From assembly GCA_030844895.1 (NCBI GenBank), contig CM061227.1:76062575-76126574 (forward strand): 64,000 nucleotides of DNA. The letters are read 5' to 3'. This document shows, in pieces, positions 56,830 to 64,000 of the stretch. Below the pieces are notes generated by a model, which saw only the letters and a program-made list of their open reading frames with translations, was not told where the DNA came from and did not search any database. A program made the translations under genes and the position numbers. This DNA is from Ambrosia x helenae (taxonomy: Eukaryota; Streptophyta; Magnoliopsida; Asterales; Asteraceae). Positions within the stretch are counted from its first letter, which is position 1; each line of letters starts with the position of its first letter.

Positions 56830-57573
56830 ATAAAGCTGAGTTTTGGCATCATCTGTTCTAGGGGGAGATTGTTGGGTCTGCTGACCTGGAGAAGAACAGA
56901 TGATTAGAAAGCCAAAACATGCTATCTATTTGATCCTTGAATAAACAGTCTTTACAACTTGCTTCTCCCAAAAGACTGCTGACCCTAACTACTGTTCTAT
57001 CCAAACAACTGCTCAACAACTGCTGATATAAAGAACTGCTGAGGAAACAACTGATGAAGAACAACTGCTGACCAAAGGTCTGATAAAGAGCAACTGCTGA
57101 TACAAGTACTGAAGACCAAAGCACTGCTGGAACCAATAGCACTTAGGCTCCAGCAGTGGATACAAGACCATCAGAGTTTATCTTCAACAGCTGTTTAATA
57201 TCAGTGCTTTCAATGTAACAGTAGTTTGTATAGCAGATGTTTAAGTTTGTTATTCTGTTAGAGGTCACTGTCTTAGGTGACGTCAGCCTAGGTCATCAGT
57301 GGTTTGAGTCTGTCTATAAATAGAACAGTGCTTGTACTGTTCTATTGCATCACACACAAAACATTCTCTCTGACAAACACTGTGTGATCAGGCTGAGGGG
57401 GAGTAACTTGTACGATTGTAATCTTTGAATTAATGAAAGCATTCGATCTAAAAACATTTACTCTCTTGTTTTGATTTACAGTTTATTATTCCGCTGCACT
57501 TTCATTCTATTTTCATTTCATTATTACCATCATTTAGTTAAACAATCAAAACAAACAAACTCAGATCCTAACA
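56830..57573 (+). repeat. Polypurine tract and 3' LTR of the young copia element
   Basis: The tract CTAGGGGGAGAT (about 56858-56869) precedes the LTR (56870-57573, 704 bp). The LTR differs from 45006-45698 by an 11-bp tandem unit (CAACAACTGCT, near 57012) and one C/T substitution (57137). The target repeat CTCTT follows at 57574. Confidence 0.95.
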
Positions 57574-59474
57574 CTCTTTATTCTTCCGAAGACGATGCTG
57601 CACCTTTCACCACCCGATTTTCTCCACTCATAGCTGATCCAATTGTTCCTCTTTAGTCCACAAATGGTGATGCAGCTGTTGAAACTACTCCATCTCCTGA
57701 AAGTACTCCAGCTTCAGAAGAAACATCTTCAGCACAACAGTCTGCAAATGATCCATCCAGTTCATCAATTCCTGTAGATCACCTTTCTAATCTGCCTTCC
57801 CAAATTCAAGAAGAACCAAACATGGGATTTAAGTCTTCTAAGAATCATCCTGTGGAGAACATCATTGGACCAATCTCTGAGGGTGTTCTTACTAGGAATC
57901 AGGCAGATAAACTTAATATTGCACTTTCAGCCTTCTTATCTCAGACGGTACCTTTCAGCATTGAAGATGCTGTCAGAGATGCAAGTTGGGTTGAAGCCAT
58001 GCAGGATGAGCTGTATCAGTTTAGAAAGCTCAAAGTTTGGGAACTTGTGGATCTACCTGAAGGGAAGTATCCTATCGGAACAAGATGGGTGTTTCGCAAC
58101 AAAATGGATGAAAGAGGTGTGGTGATCAAGAACAAGGCTCGTCTAGTAGTTCAGGGCTTTCGTCAGCAGGAAGGTATTGATTATGAGGAAGTGTTCGCTC
58201 CAGTTGCTCGACTTGAAGCCATCCGTATCTTCCTGGCATACGCCTCATACAAGAACTTCAAAGTCTTTCAAATGAATGTGAAGAGTGCATTCCTGTACGG
58301 GAAGATCAAGGAAGAAGTCTATGTCTGTCAACCCCCGGGTTTTGAAGACCCTCATCATCCCAACAAGTACTACAAACTTGATAAGGCTCTCTATGGACTT
58401 CATCAAGCTCCTCGAGCTTGGTATGAGACCTTATCTTCATACTTGCTGCAGAATGGGTACACCAGAGGGAAGATTGACATGACTCTGTTCACCAAAGAAG
58501 TCAACAAACATTCTATCCTTGTTCAAATTTATGTTGACGATATTATCTTTGGCTCCACTGATGAAAACTTATGCAGGGAATTTGAAAGCATCATGAAGTC
58601 TCAATTTGAAATGAGCATGATGGGCGAATTATCGTTTTTCTTAGGCTTGGAAGTTCAGCAGAAAGAAGATGGAATTCTTATTCATCAAGCCAAGTATACA
58701 AGAGACATTCTGGCAAAATACAACATGACCGACTGCAAGCCGTCCAATACTCCTTTTGCGGCCCAAACAACACTTGTACCAGATCTTCAAGGCCTTTCAA
58801 TGAATCCTCACACTTATCGATCAATGATTGGCTCTCTGATGTATCTAACAGCCAGCAGACCAGATATCATGTGGGCAGTTGGATGTTGTGCGCGTTTTCA
58901 GTCCAATCCTAAGCAATCGCATGAAACTGCAGTGAAAAGAGTCTTCCGCTACCTCAAAGGGACACCAAAACTTGGTTTATGGTATCCTAAGAGTGATAAT
59001 TTTGATCTAATCGCTTACTCTGATAGTGATCATGCAGGTTGTAGGATTGACAGAAAATCTGTCTCTGGTGGTTGTCAATTTCTGGGTAACAGGCTAGTGT
59101 CTTGGTAGAGCAAGAAGCAGACTACAGTGTCCATCTCCACTGCTCAAGCTGAATACACAGCTGCATCCAGTTGTTGTTGTCAGGTGTTATGGATCCAAAA
59201 TCAGCTTTTGGACTACGGTTTGAATGTCATGCATACACCTATTTTTATTGATAATGATGCCTGTCGTGACATCGTGAAGAATCCAATTGATCATTCTAAA
59301 ACCAAACACATTGAAATTCGGATTCACTCAATTCGCGATGCTCACGACAAAGGATATATACAGGTGTTGCCAATAGACACTGGTGATCAAAAGGCAGATA
59401 TCTTTACAAAAGCTTTCGACAAAACCCGGTTTCATCAGTTGGTTACATGGCTTGAGATGATAAATTTTGAATAA
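57574..59474 (+). pseudogene. Sirevirus pol of the 39151 element, 3' part: RT and RNase H
   Basis: This continues the 43587 frame after the insertion. RT motifs: GTRWVFRNKMDERG, motif A FQMNVKSAFL, and YVDDIIFG (58530-58553). The catalytic Asp of motif A is Asn (AAT at 58275-58277), which should abolish polymerisation. RNase H: SDSDHAG and STAQAEY. Nonsense codons lie at 57654-57656 (TAG) and 59106-59108 (TAG, where SWQSKKQ is expected), the latter one C-to-T step from CAG. It ends TKAFDKTRFHQL at 59474. Confidence 0.9.
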
Positions 59475-60392
59475 AAAAAATTTTACTTGTGCATAATTTA
59501 TAGAAAAATCTTCTTTTTACTTAAAACAGGATTATTGGGGGAGAAAGTAAAACCTGTCCATTCCTAATGCAAACTTAATTCAGGAAATGATAGGAACTAA
59601 TCATATCTCGTCAGCATGTGAATAGGAACCAGAGGATGTTGTGGCCTCAAGCAACGATGTGTCGGTAGATTCAGCGTGGAATCAAGTAAACTGCTAATAG
59701 GTGATTAACAATGAAGATCTACACGGAAAGCTGGATTCCCACTGTGCTATAGGTCTGCACAAGCTGAGTCCGGTCATACACAGGTTGAGAAATTAAAAGA
59801 CACAGAAAATTTTGTGCATAGGTAAATCAAAAGACACCTAAGAGTGCAAGCTACCAATGCGGGGCTAAGAAAAAGAAAATTTTGAAACTGAGCAGCAAAA
59901 GACATGCAATGTTAGTGACGTGCAAACATATCTAGATAGCTCACCAAACGATCAGATGATCATCTTCTCTGCTTATGGTAACATAGACCTGAAGCTCTCA
60001 TCATCTGATCAAGATAATGATCATCTTCTCTGCTTATGGTAACATAGACCTGAAGCTCTCATCATTATATTTCAATAAACCTTGAGGATCGGTAGGCCAA
60101 TACCTAGCACACTGTGGGGTCCATAAAATTTTCGTCAATATTACCGAAGAACATGATAAACAGCATCACCAAACGCATGTTGAAAGAGAAAAGGCATGGA
60201 TTTAAGTGGACAAGCATACCGACAGTTGTTCTTAGGCTGCAGCTATCCAACGGGAAGTTGAAACGGGTTCTGGCAGGTATGGTTAGTATGATCTTGAATG
60301 CAGAAGGTAAGATCTGGTAAAACCCCACATACTAAAATGGATTTGGGCTTTTAAACTCTTATTGGGCCAAAACTATGAACTGTGCGTACTTA
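59475..60392 (+). other. Post-pol non-coding region
   Basis: No gene is found. A purine tract TTATTGGGGGAGAAAG lies at 59532-59547. Two tandem copies of a 61-bp unit (ATGATCATCTTCTCTGC...) start at 59956 and 60017. Confidence 0.6.
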
Positions 60393-60448
60393 TTGGGCCC
60401 TGCGCACTTGACTCAAGTGCGCAGGCCCATCTGTTGACTGTATATATT
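60393..60448 (+). promoter_or_regulatory. LTR-like palindrome plus TATA box before the env-like ORF
   Basis: CTGCGCACTTG (60400-60410), spacer ACT, CAAGTGCGCAG (60414-60424), framed by GGGCC and GGCCCA as in the LTR. TATATATT (60441-60448) starts 16 bp later; the LTR spacing is 15 bp. Both arms differ from the LTR at the same paired position (A-T changed to G-C). Confidence 0.65.
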
Positions 60449-61378
60449 CTCAGTCAAATTCCTTTTAACAAATTTTATCTTCTTTAACTCTTATTACAAA
60501 CCCTAATTATCTGATCATCATCATTGTTCATCATTATCATCGTTCATCATCATAATTATCTTCCCAAATCATCATTATCACACCCTAATCACCCCAAATC
60601 AAACCTCATTCTCTTCATTTTGTTGATTATATCCACTGATTAAGGTAGTTTTTATACTAATGATGTGTTGTTATAATTGCAGGGTTGATAAGAATGTTTT
60701 AAATCAGTGGTTATTTTATTTGAAGATGGGTTTTTGAATTTATGAAGATTGCGTACTTGATGATGGACAATGCGCACTTGTCTCATTGAGACTGCGCACT
60801 TGTCTCATAATCATACCAAGTCTTCTGAAACCCTAATACCCTGCGTACTTGGTGTGAACTTAAAATCTTAAACGGAGGTTTAAGTGTCTGCGTACATGTC
60901 TAGTACGCAGACTTGACTGTGTTGCCAAGGGGTTACCATGCCCGTGTATGACTAGATCTGCGCACTTGACTTGTGCCTGTGCACAAACCTACGTGCTCAG
61001 TCAAGTATGTGCGCACTTGACTGAGTACTTGAATCATTTGACTGTGACTTGGACTGCGCACTTGGAAACCTGCGCACTTGAACTTTAAACAAATGTGACA
61101 TTCATCTTGACTCTTGAGACACTTGAACGGACTGCGTACTTAAACCCGGACGTTAATTATCTTAAAACTAAAAATCAAACGTATCATGGACACTGATGAA
61201 ACCAATCCATCAAATCTTAATCCTATGACTGTTAAAATTACAAACTTAAAAAATATATATATAATAAAATCGGAGTCTAAGTTCGTTGTCCGTCTAAGTT
61301 TAAGTCTAAGGTCAGTCATTGGTTGTCAATTCGTATTCAAGTGATCTAATTGGCTTTTCGTGCTCTTGGTTTAAACAG
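60449..61378 (+). promoter_or_regulatory. Env-like leader with GCGCACTTG array and possible intron
   Basis: From 60740 to 61140 about a dozen GCGCACTTG or GCGTACTTG words occur. Palindromes CTTAAAC/GTTTAAG (60867-60884) and TCTGCGTAC/GTACGCAGA (60887-60911) line up with those of the gag leader. AAG-GTAGTT at 60642 could be a donor, and a pyrimidine-rich run ending AACAG at 61378 could be an acceptor directly before the ATG. Confidence 0.5.
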
Positions 61379-64000
61379 ATGGCACTCGATTGGGATCCGA
61401 GAGGCATGCACAATCAGCCGATGAATCTTGAAACTGATGATGTCAAGTTTAAAGACGTAGTGACTTGGATAAGACGCAGCAAAGTCGGATATGCTGTGCA
61501 GCACGTTGTACCAGTCTACTGTTCTCACATTGAAGACTTCTGGAGGTCAGCTCGAGTTGAAACTGCTGGAAGAGTCAAGCGAATCAACGCTACAGTCCGA
61601 AACAAGGCTGTAGTCATCACTGAAGACACCGTTCGAAACGTGCTGAGACTGCAAGATCAGCCAGGAACTGTCAGATTCATGCCCAAAGAAGATATTCACC
61701 AACAATTCAAGAATTTCGGCTACAAGGGTGATTTCGATAAGAGAGGCGACATTAAGAAAAGCCAACTAACAAGAGACTGGAGACTAATCAGTCATGTATT
61801 CATTATGTCTCTATGTCATAGAAAAGGAGACTACAATGCGCTCAGTGCTGAATGGTCGACCGTAATGATAAAGATTTGCAAGAACGAAGCGTTCAACTTG
61901 TCAGGCATGATCTTTGATTACATGGTAAAGAATGCAGAAGCTGGGTCAGGCAAATGGGTTATGTACCCAAGGTTTGTGCAGATGATGATCAACGTACAAC
62001 ACGAGAATCTGCCCCTCGGTGATCAATACAATTTCACCAGAGGCGCACGATTCTTTACTGAATGCAATACGCCTGACTGGGAACCAATGCTGGAGAATAT
62101 GTATGCAGCCCAGCGATATCCATTAGTCATGGAGCTGTACAACAAGATCAAGAAGAGAAGGTCAGATGCTACTGAAACTCGACAACAATCCACAACTGCT
62201 TCTGCACCTGGACCATCTGAACCCACTCCATCTTCAGCCCAGCCAACTGCTGAAGAAATTACTCTTGAGAAAGCCAGGGGAAAAGAGTGGCTACTGAACC
62301 AGCTCCATCTAAGCCCACTAAAAGGCAAAGGCCAACTGGTCTACTACAAGAAGGAAGAGAAACATTGACACCAGAACAGCTTGAGACTACTGCAGTCTTA
62401 CAAGAAGTTGCTGAGTTCGAGAGGGCAGCAAGAAAGAAAAGGAGAGAACAGCTTCCTCAGTCAGAGATTCCTCGTGTAATGACTCAGGATGATATCGAGG
62501 AACAAGTGATCTTGGAATCCATCTTTGGGGCAGAACAACCAAATCAACCAGGTCCTTCCACTGCTGCTGCTCCAGCCCCCAAAGCTCCAGCCCAACGATC
62601 AGCTGAACCATCCTCCTCAGCTCCTGCTGCACCACGTCGCAAACCGGTGCATCAGGAACTGTATGAGAAGCTAGTGAAAGAGGTTGGAAAAACTGCTGCC
62701 AGGGAAATCTGCACTCTGAAGAGTGACGTGCACAACAATCAAGAGCTGAGAAAGAAAGTGAAGAAGCTCAAGCACAAGAACCGGAACATGGAGAAGATTA
62801 TCAAGGATCAACGATACCTGATCAAGTTCCACAATCAGGTTCAGATGCAAATGTTTGATATGTTCCAAGAGTTCAAGAAGCAGCAAACTGGTGCTCCCAG
62901 CACTACATTTGATGGGACTTTTGATTTCGGGAAGTTTTTGGAAGAAGAGAAAGAGAAAGAAAGAGCTGCTGAGGAAAGTGATGTTGATGAGATCAGTGAA
63001 GATGAGATACCCGAGAGACTTGTGGAAATGGGAATGAATGAAGAGGTTGTTTATGAGACATCAGATGGGCACAAGTTGGATCCTGAAAGATCAACTTGGT
63101 TTCCTAGAAGGCCCATCACCATTCCAACCATGCATCAAAACATCCATCACACTAGGGAAGCTCACAAGGAGAAGATTATCTCCTGGAAGTATGATGAAGA
63201 GAAAAGATTGTTTGCCATGAAGAGAAGAGGGGGAGTGATTCAGTACTTCAAGGGTCAAAAAGAACTGAAGTCTCTCCCTCGATGGGATATCAGGGAGCTT
63301 AGCAGGGCCCCATTCATCAACTGCACCCTCGACACCAGGAGGTCCATGGTCGAGTGGTTTATAAGGAAATAATGTACACTGATTTCCAAATCTTCAAGCC
63401 GCAGAAACCAAGAAGGAGGATCTCCAAGAAAGAATCGATCCTGCAACAGGACGTGGGATGATAACTTATGTGATTGACCCTCCTCAGGTCGTCACACGAG
63501 TTCCTATTCGATCTGAGCTTCCAGTGATGCTGAGGGACTTTAAGAAGTGGTTTTACGACAGCAACACTGGTGAAGCAGTCATTAAATTGCAGGACGATTC
63601 GGAGGCTTTGAGGATTTTGGATCCAGTAGATGTGTTTGCACTTAATCTATCAGATCTGAACATGCTGTTTGCAAATCAGATTAATGTGGGAGCCGGGAAC
63701 GCGTTGTTTGAAGAAGCGGTATTATTTAGAAGGGCGGTTGATCGGGCAATGAAGCTAAAGCGGGAAGTACTTGAGATAGTTGACAGGATCAACACAGCAG
63801 ACAAATAAAAGGAAGATAGAGAGAAAGCTGCTCAAGCTACTGCTGCTGCTGCTGATGCAGATGTTACTCAACCTGAAGTCGAGACTACATCAGAGGTACA
63901 GACAGAAGATCCTGCATCAGTAGCAGATCCAGACAGACATGCAACAGAATCAACTTAAGCTCCTTCAGCAGTTGAAGAAGATCCAGTCGCACTGTACATT
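61379..64000 (+). pseudogene. Sirevirus env-like ORF of the 39151 element, frameshifted
   Basis: The ATG is at 61379 (MALDWDPRGM). The N-terminal domain has WIRRSKVGYAV, HIEDFWRSARV and FNLSGMIFDYM, then KWVMYPRFVQMM. The frame shifts near 62300-62368 into a second frame (62287-63372), which holds a Pro/Ala/Ser-rich region, a Lys-rich coiled coil (LRKKVKKLKHKNRNMEKI) and WKYDEEKRLFAMKRRGG. A stop at 63372 and another shift lead to 63458-63808 with FKKWFYDSNTGEAVIKLQ and SDLNMLFANQI, matching the C-end of copy B. In-frame TAA at 63806-63808 and 63956-63958 break an acidic Ala/Thr-rich tail that runs to the window edge. Function unknown. Confidence 0.75.

Larger units (their letters stand above)
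45006..57573 (+). mobile_element. Young Sirevirus-type copia element, nearly complete
   Basis: 12,568 bp with a perfect CTCTT target repeat (45001-45005 and 57574-57578). The LTRs differ by one substitution and one 11-bp tandem insertion that I could find, so it inserted recently. It contains gag, an intact pol, an A-tract and an env-like ORF. It sits inside the pol gene of the 39151 element. An older relative lies at 5384-7230. Confidence 0.95.
39151..64000 (+). mobile_element. Sirevirus-type copia element, interrupted; continues past the window
   Basis: The order is LTR (39151-39611), primer site, long leader, gag, protease-integrase, [45006-57573 insertion], RT-RNase H, second promoter-like leader, env-like ORF. 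Its 3' LTR lies beyond 64000. It sits in or next to the gene-fragment element. Stop codons and a dead RT motif show it is no longer autonomous. Confidence 0.9.

Overview
The window is repeat-rich plant nuclear DNA, most likely from a large eudicot genome. An aster-family species is my guess, resting only on the look of the gag and env-like proteins. I found no rRNA, tRNA, CRISPR array or intact host gene. Almost all of the window is transposable elements (TEs) nested in one another.

Layout. 1-1359 is part of a Ty3/gypsy LTR (minus). 1360-5383 is the env-like gene and leader of a Sirevirus-type Ty1/copia element (copy A, minus). 5384-7230 is an LTR plus broken gag of a second copia family. 7231-24322 is the 3' half of copy B (plus), of the same family as copy A. 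Copy B is interrupted by a gypsy solo LTR (7618-10338, repeat ATAAA), a Tourist-like MITE (13456-13735, repeat TTA) and an Athila-like gag-protease element (13797-21795, minus, repeat AAGAC). 24328-26725 is a degraded LINE. 27431-35270 is a two-LTR gypsy element with gag but almost no pol (repeat TAAAG). 35866-36432 is a near-perfect fold-back around a small element. 36482-39150 carries pieces of host genes (PB1, PHD finger, Pti1-like kinase). 39151 to the window end is a third copia element of Sirevirus type. A young 12.6-kb Sirevirus-type element (45006-57573, repeat CTCTT) sits inside its pol gene.

How the parts work together. The copia elements follow LTR, gag, protease-integrase-RT-RNase H, long leader, env-like ORF, LTR. 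The env-like proteins of all three families share an N-terminal motif (FN-x-S ... YPR) although their middle parts differ completely.

Main finding. The leader between pol and the env-like ORF looks like a second promoter related to the element's own LTR. In the 39151 element, an 11-bp-arm palindrome followed by a TATA box occurs in the LTR and again before the env-like ORF. The gag leader and env leader are also visibly homologous. Where the two copies differ, both arms have changed together, so the dyad is kept. Copy B shows the same thing with another palindrome (TTCGACC/GGTCGAA) and a plausible leader intron. The gypsy LTRs at 27431 and 32547 carry the same kind of palindrome just before their TATA boxes. 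This suggests a shared, modular promoter grammar across copia and gypsy elements, with env-like genes run as separate transcription units.
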